Part shown: positions 17,112-26,775 of the stretch, piece by piece
Layout of the letters: every line of letters begins with the position of its first letter
Position numbering within the stretch: position 1 is the stretch's first letter
NCBI GenBank assembly: GCA_016870615.1
Contig: VGAZ01000008.1
Span: 1 to 34,659, forward strand
Length of the DNA: 34,659 nt
Direction of reading: 5' to 3'
Source of the DNA: Actinomycetota bacterium
Lineage (GTDB): Bacteria; Actinomycetota; Humimicrobiia; Humimicrobiales; Humimicrobiaceae
The notes under the pieces: generated by a model
The model's input: only the letters and a program-made list of their open reading frames with translations
The model's database searches: none
Told to the model about the DNA's origin: nothing
Position numbers and translations under genes: made by a program

Positions 17112-17765
17112 CTAAACTACTTCTTCAAACGGGTCCGCCAGCCTTGCGCCCTTTATTATAAAGACAGCTGTTTTGGAGCTGTCTTTTATATGCAGGCCAT
17201 TGGATTGCCCAAACTGCTTCAATGCTTTATTAAAATCATTGAATTTAAAAATCCTGTTTGAATTATTATTGAAAATTTTAGCATAACCGTAAATTTTAAG
17301 CAGGAAAATCTTTTTTTGCTGCGCCTGTGTAAAAAAACTGTATATGGATGAAGAATCATATGCATCAATAAAACTTTTTATTTTATCCAGGCTCATATTA
17401 TCTGCCGCTTCAATTATAAACTCATATAAAACAACATCTATTACAGACATCAGGCTTTTTAATTTATTGCAGGTGCATGCAGCATCCAGCACAATTATAT
17501 TTTCAGGAAGGCATGAGTTTATTACCTTCATAAAATACCCTGTATCCAGGCACACATCAACTTCCACATCAGCATACTCTGCAAGGCTTTGCACCCCAAG
17601 CGGAATCGGGTTGCTTAAAGTAATCCTGGGTTTTGGATTAAAGCCCCTGCTAAGCGCCGCTTTTATACCGGCCCTTGCAATACTTCTTGATAAAATCCTT
17701 AACATATCAAGATGCGAGAGATATTTGGCTTCATTTTTTTTACAGTATTTAAATCTTATTATCAT
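17112..17765 (-). CDS. TIGR03936/DUF2344 family radical SAM-linked protein
   Basis: MIIRFKYCKKNEAKYLSHLDMLRILSRSIARAGIKAALSRGFNPKPRITLSNPIPLGVQSLAEYADVEV; overlaps the TIGR03960-like gene. Confidence 0.92.
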   Translation of the reverse strand: MIIRFKYCKKNEAKYLSHLDMLRILSRSIARAGIKAALSRGFNPKPRITLSNPIPLGVQSLAEYADVEVDVCLDTGYFMKVINSCLPENIIVLDAACTCNKLKSLMSVIDVVLYEFIIEAADNMSLDKIKSFIDAYDSSSIYSFFTQAQQKKIFLLKIYGYAKIFNNNSNRIFKFNDFNKALKQFGQSNGLHIKDSSKTAVFIIKGARLADPFEEVV

Positions 17766-19632
17766 TTAATCTTATGCCTGCAGCAGCTTTATTAAATTCT
17801 TTTATAAAATAGTCTTTCTTAATGCCAATGTCAATTACGTCCCACGGAAGCACTTCATCTAAACCATACTGCCTTGTAGTGTAAAAGCCGGGATCTGCCC
17901 CGGCGATTGAAAAACTTTGAACCCACAGCCCATAATCAAAATAATCTGTCCAGTTGTCAAATCTAGCGCCTTTTTTCCATGCCGCCTCAATTACATCAGG
18001 CAGCCTTGAATCCCCCCTTGAAAAAGCGCATTCAATGCTGCTTTTTTCAGGGCTGTTCCAGTGAAGCCTTACAAACCTGCTGCTAATGCTTTGCTGCAAA
18101 GCTCTTATTTTTTCTTCAAGTTTAAATATATTTTCCTGCGCGCACCACTGAAAAGGAGTGAATGGTTTGGGGCAAAAGGCATTTATGCTGACACTTATCT
18201 GCAATCTTGAAAAACTTCTCTTATCAAGGCATTGCTTTGCTATATATATTATTTCATTTGTCGTTTCTGCAATGGCTTTAATGTCATCGTCTGTTTCAAA
18301 TGGAAGCCCTAACATAAAGTAGAGTTTTACTTTCGTCCAGCCTTTTAAAAAAGCAGCCCTGATGCTTTCCCTCAATTCATCAGCGCTTATATCTTTTTTT
18401 ATTATATCCCTCAGGCGCTGGCTGCCGGCTTCAGGGGCAAAAGTAAGCCCGGTTTTTCTTCCGCTCTGTATTATTTCCGCTATCTCAAGACTGAAGCTGT
18501 CAAGCCTAAGCGATGGAAGCGATACTGATATCTTTTCAAAAAGACCTGATTCAGTTACCTTCTCAATTAATTTCTTGAGTTCCTTATAGTCCGATGAGGA
18601 AAGTGATGTAAATGATATTTCATCATAACCTGTCTTAAGCAGGCCCTCAATACTTTTTTCTATTAGATTTTTTACTTTTTTCTGCCTCAGTGGCCTGTAT
18701 GTAAAGCCTGCCTGGCAAAACCTGCATCCCCTGCCGCACCCTCTCATAATTTCGATATTTAATCTGTCATGGACTGTTTGTATATTTGGAACAACAGGAT
18801 CTGAAAGAGTATCAAAGCTGTCAATGTCTTTTAAAACAGCTTTTCTTATTTTCTTGACACCTGTAATGCCACTGGAGCCGCCAGTATGAATTATTTTTTT
18901 TATTGTATTGTCACTGTTGTAAACAAGACTGTAAAAGGATGGAACAAAAACCCCCTCTATTGAGCTTAAACCAAACAGCATTTCTTTTTTCACTTGCTGC
19001 AGGTTTGCGGGAGATTTAAGATAATTGCTGCTGTTATTTAAATATTTTTCTTTATAATTGCTTATGATTCCAAGAATTTGGCTTATTACATGTTCCCCAT
19101 CGCCAATTACCATAAAATCCATAAAAGCCGATAGCGGCCACGGGTTTACTGCAGATGAGCCGCCGCAGCATACGAGCGGAAACAGGGCCTTTCTTTCTAA
19201 AGATCTTATTGAAAGCCCGGAAAGGTCAATGGCATTTAATATATTGGTATACAGCATCTCATGGGCGGCATTAAAACCTATTAAATCAAAACAGTCAAGA
19301 AATATCCTGTTTTCAAGCGAGAAGAGTTTTGTCTTGCTTTTTCTGAGCCTGTCTTCGAAATCAGGCCATGGGCTAAAAGCCCGCTCGGCATTAAAAAGCG
19401 GGTTGCTGTTTATAATTTTATAAAGTATCTGCAGGCCGAGATTTGACATACCCACTTCATAAACATCAGGAAAAACAAGCGCTGTATTAACTGTTGCAGG
19501 ATTTTTAAGAAGATAATCAGGGTTTTTGCTTTTAATGCCAAATTCATTGCCAATATATCTTCCCGGTTTTTCAATATTTTCAAGCAGGGCGCCAATTTCT
19601 GCCGGATCCAGCATTTTTAGTAGTGATTTCAT
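17749..19632 (-). CDS. TIGR03960 family B12-binding-type radical SAM protein
   Basis: IEIMRGCGRGCRFCQAGFTYRPLR (CxxxCxxC), FAPEAGSQRLRDIIKK, VKLYFMLGLPFETDDDI; operon with the TIGR03936-like gene. Confidence 0.95.
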   Translation of the reverse strand: MKSLLKMLDPAEIGALLENIEKPGRYIGNEFGIKSKNPDYLLKNPATVNTALVFPDVYEVGMSNLGLQILYKIINSNPLFNAERAFSPWPDFEDRLRKSKTKLFSLENRIFLDCFDLIGFNAAHEMLYTNILNAIDLSGLSIRSLERKALFPLVCCGGSSAVNPWPLSAFMDFMVIGDGEHVISQILGIISNYKEKYLNNSSNYLKSPANLQQVKKEMLFGLSSIEGVFVPSFYSLVYNSDNTIKKIIHTGGSSGITGVKKIRKAVLKDIDSFDTLSDPVVPNIQTVHDRLNIEIMRGCGRGCRFCQAGFTYRPLRQKKVKNLIEKSIEGLLKTGYDEISFTSLSSSDYKELKKLIEKVTESGLFEKISVSLPSLRLDSFSLEIAEIIQSGRKTGLTFAPEAGSQRLRDIIKKDISADELRESIRAAFLKGWTKVKLYFMLGLPFETDDDIKAIAETTNEIIYIAKQCLDKRSFSRLQISVSINAFCPKPFTPFQWCAQENIFKLEEKIRALQQSISSRFVRLHWNSPEKSSIECAFSRGDSRLPDVIEAAWKKGARFDNWTDYFDYGLWVQSFSIAGADPGFYTTRQYGLDEVLPWDVIDIGIKKDYFIKEFNKAAAGIRLNDNKI

Positions 19633-19635
19633 GGC

Positions 19636-20931
19636 TTAATCAAATTCATCATATGCTATTTCGTAATCTTTCCTTAATTCCCTTTTTAAATAAACATTTT
19701 CAACAAAAGCAATTCCAATAAATACGGCAACCAGGTTTGACCCCCCATAACTTAAAAACGGGAGAGGTATGCCTATTACAGGCATTATGCCTATAGTCAT
19801 GCCAATGTTTATAACTGACTGGGATAGTATAATGAAACCTATACCGGAAGCTATAAGCGTTCCGAGGCTGTTTCTTGCATTTGCAGCAATGTAGAAACAC
19901 CTACATATTACCAGGGCAATAATAATGACAACAGCGACTGCGCCAAAGAAACCAATTTCCTCGCCAATCACAGAAAAGATAAAATCGGTGTGATGTTCAG
20001 GAACATAATTAAGGTTTGTCTGCCTGCCCAAAAACAGGCCCTTACCCGATATGCCCCCTGAGCCTATTGCAAGCTTTGACTGGAAAAGATTATACCCTAT
20101 GCCCTGTTTTTCTATATCCGGTTTAATAAAAACAAGAATCCTGTCCATCTGGTACTGTTTTATAAGGCCTGTTTGAATTGCAGCAAAAAATCCGCCAACA
20201 GTTACAGCAAGAATGCCAAAAAAATAAAAGAGGTTTGCCCCGGATAAAAAAAGCATTCCAATAAAGGTAAGGAAAAAAATAAGGGCAGTACCGTAATCAG
20301 GTTCAAGCATAACAAGAATAATGCAAAGGGCAGCAACCAGCAGGGAAAGGGCAACTTTCTTAAAACTCACCGTGTTTGTTTTCTCGCGGGGCCATTTTGA
20401 AAGTATGGCTGCATTTACAAAAACCATTAAAACTTTAGCAAATTCTGAAGGCTGTATTGAAGTAAATCCCAGATCAAGCCAGCTTTTTGATCCGTGAACC
20501 TCATAACCAAAAAGAAGGACAACTGTAATTAAGGCTATTATAAGAATCAGTAGGGCCCACCAGAGCTTCGCAACCAACCTGTAATTAATAAATTGTACCA
20601 GGATAAAAACAACAACACCCGCAATCAGGGCATAGCCCTGTTTTTTTAAATAAAACATGGGATCAGTAACATTATTCGGCATACTGTATTTCGTGGCGCT
20701 GTAAATTATAAGAAGGCCAAAAAGCGAAAGAAGAATTACAAGCGCAGGAAGAATAAAGTCAAATCTTGTCCTCTTGTTTCTCCTGTCATCAAGCGACATT
20801 TGCTGCAGGCTGTCCCGGCTGCCAAAAATATTATTTTTATGCCCGTAAGATTTATTTTCAGCGGGCCTGCTGACGCTGCCCGGGCTGTAATAGTTTCCGC
20901 TTTTATAATCTTTTATTTTATAATCGTCCAT
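19636..20931 (-). CDS. rodA: RodA, SEDS family peptidoglycan glycosyltransferase
   Basis: Multiple TM segments; GYEVHGSKSWLDLGFTSIQPSEFAKV, MLEPDYGTALIFF, FIFSVIGEEIGFFG, GIPLPFLSYGGSNL. Confidence 0.96.
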   Translation of the reverse strand: MDDYKIKDYKSGNYYSPGSVSRPAENKSYGHKNNIFGSRDSLQQMSLDDRRNKRTRFDFILPALVILLSLFGLLIIYSATKYSMPNNVTDPMFYLKKQGYALIAGVVVFILVQFINYRLVAKLWWALLILIIALITVVLLFGYEVHGSKSWLDLGFTSIQPSEFAKVLMVFVNAAILSKWPREKTNTVSFKKVALSLLVAALCIILVMLEPDYGTALIFFLTFIGMLFLSGANLFYFFGILAVTVGGFFAAIQTGLIKQYQMDRILVFIKPDIEKQGIGYNLFQSKLAIGSGGISGKGLFLGRQTNLNYVPEHHTDFIFSVIGEEIGFFGAVAVVIIIALVICRCFYIAANARNSLGTLIASGIGFIILSQSVINIGMTIGIMPVIGIPLPFLSYGGSNLVAVFIGIAFVENVYLKRELRKDYEIAYDEFD

Positions 20932-20944
20932 TGTTTAAAAACAT

Positions 20945-20957
20945 GGGGACAGTCCCC
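20945..20957. repeat. Perfect 13-nt palindrome GGGGACAGTCCCC in the mrdA-rodA gap
   Basis: Arms GGGGAC and GTCCCC around a single A, between the mrdA stop (20960-20962) and the rodA start (20931). Confidence 0.75.
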
Positions 20958-20959
20958 TT

Positions 20960-22828
20960 TTATATTCCGTAAAGATAATTAAGTATTTTCCTTGCTACAG
21001 GCGCTGCAGAGCTTGAGCCGCCGCCTGCCTCTTCAAGCATTACAACAATTATATACTCGGGATTTTCAACTGGCGCATAGCACACAAACCATGCCGAATC
21101 CTGTTTACCCCAAACTTCAGCAGTTCCTGTTTTGCCTGCAATTGGAATTTCCTTCAACGGAAACCCTGCAAACCTTCCTGCTGCAGTTCCGCTGTTGACA
21201 ACCTGCACAAGACCTTCTTCAATAACATCAATATAATCTGCCTCAAGATAAAGATCTTCGGGTTCTTTATCGCTTAAGTTAATAATTGTTTCACCGCCAG
21301 GGCTTTTAATTTCCATAGCTACATGCGGGGTGTATTTAAGCCCCCTGTTTATAAGTATTGAATAAGACAATGCCGTCTGCAGGGGGGTAACAAGTATATC
21401 TCCCTGACCTATTGCCATATTGACAGTATCACCTGGAAACCATATTGTTTTTGCTGTTTGGCCTTTAAAATACTCTTTTTTCCAGTCCTTGTCAGGTATA
21501 ACACCGCTGCCTTCTGCAGAAATATCAATGCCGGTTAAAGCTCCATATCCAAATATGCGGCAATATTTCTGCAAAAGCTCATCTTTATTATTATTTTTTA
21601 AAAATAGCTCATAGCTGAGCTGGTAAAAAAATATATCACATGAATTTTTAATGGCCCCGAATATATTCAACGGGCCATGCCCGCTTTTTGCCCAGCATTC
21701 TTTGGGGAAATCATGTCCCATGCCGTACCATGTTCCTGCACATGATATATATCTTGAAGTATTTATAATTTTTTCAGCCAGTCCTGCATATGCCGGAACT
21801 ATTTTGAAAGCAGAGCCCGGCGCATATCCCATTACCGCCCTGTTATTAAGCGGAAACAAATTTTCAGGATCATTTAAATATGCCCAGTCTTTTGAAGATA
21901 TGCCGCCTGTAAAAACAGAAGGGTCATATGTCGGATAGCTTGCCATTGCCAGCACTTCCCCGTTCTGGGCTGACATTAAAACAACTGACCCTGCAGGAAC
22001 CTTGTAATATTCATCTGAGCGGGGAAGCTTTTTTTCCCGTATTTCAAGAATGGATGCTGCCAGTATCTCTTCGATTTCTTTCTGTATATCTATATCTATG
22101 GTAAGATAAAGGTCGTTTCCGCTGCTGTAAAGCACTTCTTCGATAATACTTCTGGGCCTGCCAAGAGGATCTACTTCATATGTAATTTTGCCCTTGTTCC
22201 CCTTCAGCATTTGCTCATATATTTCCTCAACCCCGGTAAGGCCAATTAAATCCCCGCCTTCGTAACCGACACTGTACCTGCTCATATTCAGTCTTTCTTC
22301 GTCTATTTCCCCGGTATATCCCAGTATATGTGCAGCAAGGCTGCCGTATTCATATTCCCTCAAAAACACGTTTATTATTTCAACACCCGGAAACTTGCTG
22401 CTGTTTTCCTTGAAAAAAATCATTGTTTCATAATCAATTCCCTGTTTTAAAATAATACGTTCAAGGTATGAAATATTGCTCTTATTTATTTTTTCTTTTA
22501 TTGTATGCCGGGAGATATTTAGTTTATCGCTTAAAATTTTTATGGTTTCTTCATTGCCGCCAACAATTCTTGGATCCACTGCAAGCGCAGGCACAGGTAT
22601 GCTTCTTACCAGGATTTTGCCGTTTCGGTCATAAATATTTCCCCTTGGAGCGGCAACATTTACGGACCTGAGCATAAGCTCAGAAGCTTCCTGGGCAAAA
22701 ATTTGGCCGCTCATTACCTGCAGAAAATATAGCCTTAATGCAATTACTGCAACAAGTATAATTAAAAAATATATAACAAATCTAAATCTGGTCTTTATAT
22801 TTGAATCCAATTTCCTCACTTCTTTCAA
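20960..22828 (-). CDS. mrdA: Penicillin-binding protein 2
   Basis: N-terminal TM, RGNIYDRNGKILVRS dimerisation domain, YAPGSAFKIVPAYAGL (SxxK), KTGTAEVWG (KTG); adjacent to rodA and mreD. Confidence 0.96.
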   Translation of the reverse strand: MKEVRKLDSNIKTRFRFVIYFLIILVAVIALRLYFLQVMSGQIFAQEASELMLRSVNVAAPRGNIYDRNGKILVRSIPVPALAVDPRIVGGNEETIKILSDKLNISRHTIKEKINKSNISYLERIILKQGIDYETMIFFKENSSKFPGVEIINVFLREYEYGSLAAHILGYTGEIDEERLNMSRYSVGYEGGDLIGLTGVEEIYEQMLKGNKGKITYEVDPLGRPRSIIEEVLYSSGNDLYLTIDIDIQKEIEEILAASILEIREKKLPRSDEYYKVPAGSVVLMSAQNGEVLAMASYPTYDPSVFTGGISSKDWAYLNDPENLFPLNNRAVMGYAPGSAFKIVPAYAGLAEKIINTSRYISCAGTWYGMGHDFPKECWAKSGHGPLNIFGAIKNSCDIFFYQLSYELFLKNNNKDELLQKYCRIFGYGALTGIDISAEGSGVIPDKDWKKEYFKGQTAKTIWFPGDTVNMAIGQGDILVTPLQTALSYSILINRGLKYTPHVAMEIKSPGGETIINLSDKEPEDLYLEADYIDVIEEGLVQVVNSGTAAGRFAGFPLKEIPIAGKTGTAEVWGKQDSAWFVCYAPVENPEYIIVVMLEEAGGGSSSAAPVARKILNYLYGI

Positions 22829-23300
22829 GCCCTGCCTTAAGCAGTGGAAATACTAAAAACATCACAACTATATTACAAACAGGCTTAATTATCATCTCAA
22901 GGCCAAGCGCTGCAGTATGAGAGGTGAAATTAAACAGATAATAAATTCCGCCTGTCAATAAAATATTTGCTTCTGTAAAAAAAAATATTAAAAGTATATA
23001 AGTAATCATTCTTCTTTTAAAACCTGCATCCATTATCATGCCGGTAAAAAATCCGCTAAGGCAATAAAGAAGGGCATTTAACCCTATAACTTGCCCTATC
23101 ATAAGGTCAAGAAGCATGCCAGCAATAAAACCATATACCAGCCCATAAAGTCCGCCTTCAAATACAGCTATGCCTATAACTGTAACAAGCACAAGATCTA
23201 TATTTATATTGAATATTTTAAGCTGTTCAAGGAACGAAAGCTGCAATATTACAGATATAATTAAAAATATAAAATGTGCAAATTTCAAAAGTATCTTCAA
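22782..23300 (-). CDS. mreD: Rod shape-determining protein MreD
   Basis: 172-aa multi-TM protein between mreC and mrdA; INIDLVLVTVIGIAVFEGGLYGLVYGFIAGMLLDLM. Confidence 0.92.
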   Translation of the reverse strand: MKILLKFAHFIFLIISVILQLSFLEQLKIFNINIDLVLVTVIGIAVFEGGLYGLVYGFIAGMLLDLMIGQVIGLNALLYCLSGFFTGMIMDAGFKRRMITYILLIFFFTEANILLTGGIYYLFNFTSHTAALGLEMIIKPVCNIVVMFLVFPLLKAGLERSEEIGFKYKDQI

Positions 23301-23302
23301 TT

Positions 23303-24115
23303 TTATCCTTTTATGATAAGCACATACTCAAGGGTTCTAAAATCAACAAAAGGCTCCACTTCAATCTGCCTGTATAATGTTTGGCCGGTTGGGCCGACTC
23401 TTTTTATTCTTCCTATAAGAATCTCTGCCGGTACAAACTTTCCGTATTCAGAAGTGATAAGTATATCGCCTTTAAAAACCAGTTCACCCGATGCAATATA
23501 ATTAAGATAAATGTTTTTATCAGAACCGCCTTCAACAAGGCCCAGTTTTCTTGAGGACAGAATCCTTGCGCCAACGCTGCTCTGCGGATCTGTTAAAAGC
23601 CTTACATTACTAGTACTGCTGGAGGCAAGTATTACAATGCCCACAAGGCCTTTTTCATTAACAACAGCCATGCCTTCAACCACGCCGCTGCTTTTACCTT
23701 TATTTATTATAATTTCTGACTGCCATCTCGTATTGTAATATCCTATCACTTTGGCCGCCTCGGCCTGATAATCGCTTCTTATGTCCATCCCCGCGAGTTT
23801 TCTCAGGGCATCGTTTTCAATTTTTAAATTTATGTTTTCCGAATAATCTTTCATCATTAATGCATTTTCAAGTTCAAGGGCTTCAAGCTTTTCCTTAAGA
23901 TTTACATAATCCCTGAGATTTATAAAAAACTTTGCCACGGGAGCAAAAGCCTGGAATGTTTTTTCCTGCACAGGCTTAAAATAATCAAGAGTTAAAAGAC
24001 GGAAGTTTGTAAAAATATCAGACTGTCTGAAGCTGACAGTTATAACTGTAATACAGATAACTATCAGTAAAATAAGTATTATTATATTTTTAAGATTTTT
24101 CCTTTCAGGAGCCAT
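23303..24115 (-). CDS. mreC: Rod shape-determining protein MreC
   Basis: N-terminal TM, coiled coil, KVIGYYNTRWQSEIIINKGKSSGVVEGMAVVNEKGLVGIV, LLTDPQSSVGARI. Confidence 0.95.
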   Translation of the reverse strand: MAPERKNLKNIIILILLIVICITVITVSFRQSDIFTNFRLLTLDYFKPVQEKTFQAFAPVAKFFINLRDYVNLKEKLEALELENALMMKDYSENINLKIENDALRKLAGMDIRSDYQAEAAKVIGYYNTRWQSEIIINKGKSSGVVEGMAVVNEKGLVGIVILASSSTSNVRLLTDPQSSVGARILSSRKLGLVEGGSDKNIYLNYIASGELVFKGDILITSEYGKFVPAEILIGRIKRVGPTGQTLYRQIEVEPFVDFRTLEYVLIIKG

Positions 24116-24207
24116 AAGAAAGCCTGATTAATGCCCAAAATAATAATTACATAAAATATATTCAATGCCCGTAAAAGAGAATATAAAAACGGGCTATTAA
24201 TGTTTGC

Positions 24208-25236
24208 CTATTTTGAGTACCTCAGATACTTCTTCAAAGTATTGAAGTCTTCGGCGCATCTGCCTGCGCCCAGGGCTACCGCGCCAAGAGGCTCAGCTGC
24301 AATAAATACCGGGCAATGAGTCTCCCTGCTTATTCTTTCCGTCAGCCCTTTCAGCAGGGCCCCGCCTCCGCTTAAAACAATTCCCCTTTTCATTATATCT
24401 GATGAAAGCTCCGGCGGTGTTGTGTCAAGAACTTCAACAACTGCATTAATTATATCGCTGACGGTTTTTTCAAGAGCGCTCCTCATCTGCTGGCTTGTGA
24501 TTATTATTGTTTTTGGCAGCCCGGTTACAAGATCTCTTCCGTTTACCTCCATTTTCCCCTCATGTTCAAGAGGAAATGCCGAGCCTATCTCCATTTTTAT
24601 CTTTTCTGCAGTGCTTTCACCTATGAGCAGGTTATTTTCCTTTTTAAGATAATAAATTATAGCCTCATCAAGCTCATCTCCGCCAACCCTTAATGACTGG
24701 TAAGCTACTATGCCTCCAAGCGATATAACCGCCACTTCTGATGTGCCGCCGCCAATATCTATTATCATGCTGCCAGTGGGTTCATCAATTGGAAGTCCAG
24801 CGCCAATTGCAGCTGCAAGGGGTTCTTCTATTGTATAAGCAGACCTTGCCCCTGCATGCTCTATTGCTTCAACCACTGCTTTTTTCTCTACAGCAGTTAT
24901 GCCTGAGGGCACGCAAATAACAACCCTTGGCCTTGCAATAGCCATATTTTTGTGGACTTTCTGTATAAAATAGCGCAGCATTCTTTCAGTTGTGTCAAAG
25001 TCTGCAATAACACCGTCTTTTAATGGCCTTATGGCAACGATATTTCCGGGTGTTCTCCCAACCATCCTTTTTGCTTCAGTTCCAACTGCAAGAATCTTTT
25101 TATTATCCTTATCTATTGCAACAATTGAAGGTTCATCCATAACAAGCCCCCTGTTTTTAACATAAACAAGGGTATTTGCAGTCCCAAGGTCTATTCCCAT
25201 GTCCCTGCCGATAACATTCAGAAAGAAATCAAACAT
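24208..25236 (-). CDS. mreB: Rod shape-determining protein MreB
   Basis: [54 protein letters not shown]. Confidence 0.98.
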   Translation of the reverse strand: MFDFFLNVIGRDMGIDLGTANTLVYVKNRGLVMDEPSIVAIDKDNKKILAVGTEAKRMVGRTPGNIVAIRPLKDGVIADFDTTERMLRYFIQKVHKNMAIARPRVVICVPSGITAVEKKAVVEAIEHAGARSAYTIEEPLAAAIGAGLPIDEPTGSMIIDIGGGTSEVAVISLGGIVAYQSLRVGGDELDEAIIYYLKKENNLLIGESTAEKIKMEIGSAFPLEHEGKMEVNGRDLVTGLPKTIIITSQQMRSALEKTVSDIINAVVEVLDTTPPELSSDIMKRGIVLSGGGALLKGLTERISRETHCPVFIAAEPLGAVALGAGRCAEDFNTLKKYLRYSK

Positions 25237-25336
25237 CTGCTTATCTCCTTATTAAAAACTAATTTTCATTTATCTGTGCCAATTATTATGAATTATACTA
25301 AAGCAGGCTAAAAGTTTACAGCAATGACTTTTTGCC

Positions 25337-25975
25337 TTAAAAGCTGCAGAAATCCTTTAGTTTATAACCAAGCATACCGAGAAGATATAAAAACTTACCC
25401 ACAGGCAGCCCGGCTACATTGTAAAAACAGCCATTTATTTTTTTTACCATTATGATCCCGTAACCGGAAATATCATAGGCCCCTGCTTTATCAGTTATGT
25501 TTTCTTTTTCCAGGTAATATTTTATAAAGCTTTTATCAAGTTTATTAAAAGTAACTTCCGTAACCTCATAACCCGATACTGTTTTTAAACTTTTTGAATC
25601 AATAATAGTTATACCGGTAACAGCCTTGTGCGTCCTGCCTGAAAGGTCTGCAAGATATTGTTCAGCCTGCGCATTATCACAGGGTTTGCCAAAATATTTT
25701 CCGCGCATATAAATAATTGTATCAAAACCTGCAACTAATGCCTGGGGCGGGCCCGGGTTATTTGCTGTTTTATTATTGTAAACCCATTGTGCTTTGGCAT
25801 AACTGTTATTTATTGCAGTTGCCAAAGGGCTCTTTAAAACTTTTTCATTAACACCGGACGGCACTACAATATCAAAATCAAGTTTAAGCATCTCAAGAAT
25901 ACTTTTTCTTCTTGGTGAGGATGAAGCAAGGATTATTTTTAATTTTTTTTTCTTATTCTTTTCTTCTTCTTCCAA
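25337..25975 (-). CDS. maf: Maf family nucleotide pyrophosphatase
   Basis: LKIILASSSPRRKSILEML, VAGFDTIIYMRGKYFGKP, YDISGYGIIMVKKINGCFYNVAGLPVGKF. Confidence 0.95.
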   Translation of the reverse strand: MEEEEKNKKKKLKIILASSSPRRKSILEMLKLDFDIVVPSGVNEKVLKSPLATAINNSYAKAQWVYNNKTANNPGPPQALVAGFDTIIYMRGKYFGKPCDNAQAEQYLADLSGRTHKAVTGITIIDSKSLKTVSGYEVTEVTFNKLDKSFIKYYLEKENITDKAGAYDISGYGIIMVKKINGCFYNVAGLPVGKFLYLLGMLGYKLKDFCSF

Positions 25976-26210
25976 TATCTGCTATAAGTACGCCTAAAAG
26001 TATGCCAATGACTGCTGCAAGAGTTATATTGACATGTATTGAAAAACTCACATCAATAAGATAAAGATTTGCACTCAATTGATCGGTTCCCACCTTTAAA
26101 CCTTTATCAAGTATGGGCACTATGTCTTTTAGTACATGTCCCACTATTGCCCCGATAACGCCGCTGATAAGTATTATGAAAAAATTAAGAAGCCCACGCC
26201 TTCTTTTCAT
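25953..26210 (-). CDS. Small two-TM membrane protein, DUF4321-like
   Basis: 85 aa, two hydrophobic segments, located next to maf as DUF4321 proteins often are. Confidence 0.7.
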   Translation of the reverse strand: MKRRRGLLNFFIILISGVIGAIVGHVLKDIVPILDKGLKVGTDQLSANLYLIDVSFSIHVNITLAAVIGILLGVLIADIGRRRKE

Positions 26211-26303
26211 TAAAAGCCTTTCTTTTTTAAACTGTCCTGCCTGAATTAAAATAACTGATTATTTTGCCCCATTCCATCAGTAAAGCTTCAGGCAATTATT
26301 GAA

Positions 26304-26753
26304 CTACTGTTCGGATTTGCAAAACGGGCATACTTTCCACTCAAGGTTTAAAGGTTTTTCGCACTGTACGCATGGTTTTTTTAGTTTTTTCCTGCAAGCC
26401 GGACATATGATAAAATCGTCTTTTGTCTCTTTACCGCATGCAGGGCAGCGCGAAATGGCTGATGCCAGAAGTATTTCCATCCTTTTTATTTCAAGATCTC
26501 TTTCAACGACATCCTCTATATATTCCGGCGGCCTTATTATAAGATAAATTATAAGGCCAAGATAGTTTAAAACAAAGACCATAAGCGCCCAGAACAATGC
26601 GCTTGTATTCCTGAGCCTTGCATCCCTGTAGGTCCAGTAGACAAAAGACAGCCATACTACAATGAGTATGAAAATAATTCCATAAATCATGTATTTCCAT
26701 ACTGGACTCCTGAAAAAGTCCATTATATTTTCAAAATACTTTAAAAAATCCAT
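26304..26753 (-). CDS. Membrane protein with C-terminal double zinc ribbon
   Basis: Two N-terminal TM segments; CPACGKE...CPACRKK...CVQCEK...CPFCKSE cysteine pairs. Confidence 0.8.
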   Translation of the reverse strand: MDFLKYFENIMDFFRSPVWKYMIYGIIFILIVVWLSFVYWTYRDARLRNTSALFWALMVFVLNYLGLIIYLIIRPPEYIEDVVERDLEIKRMEILLASAISRCPACGKETKDDFIICPACRKKLKKPCVQCEKPLNLEWKVCPFCKSEQ

Positions 26754-26775
26754 TAAACCTCCATAAAGTAATATT

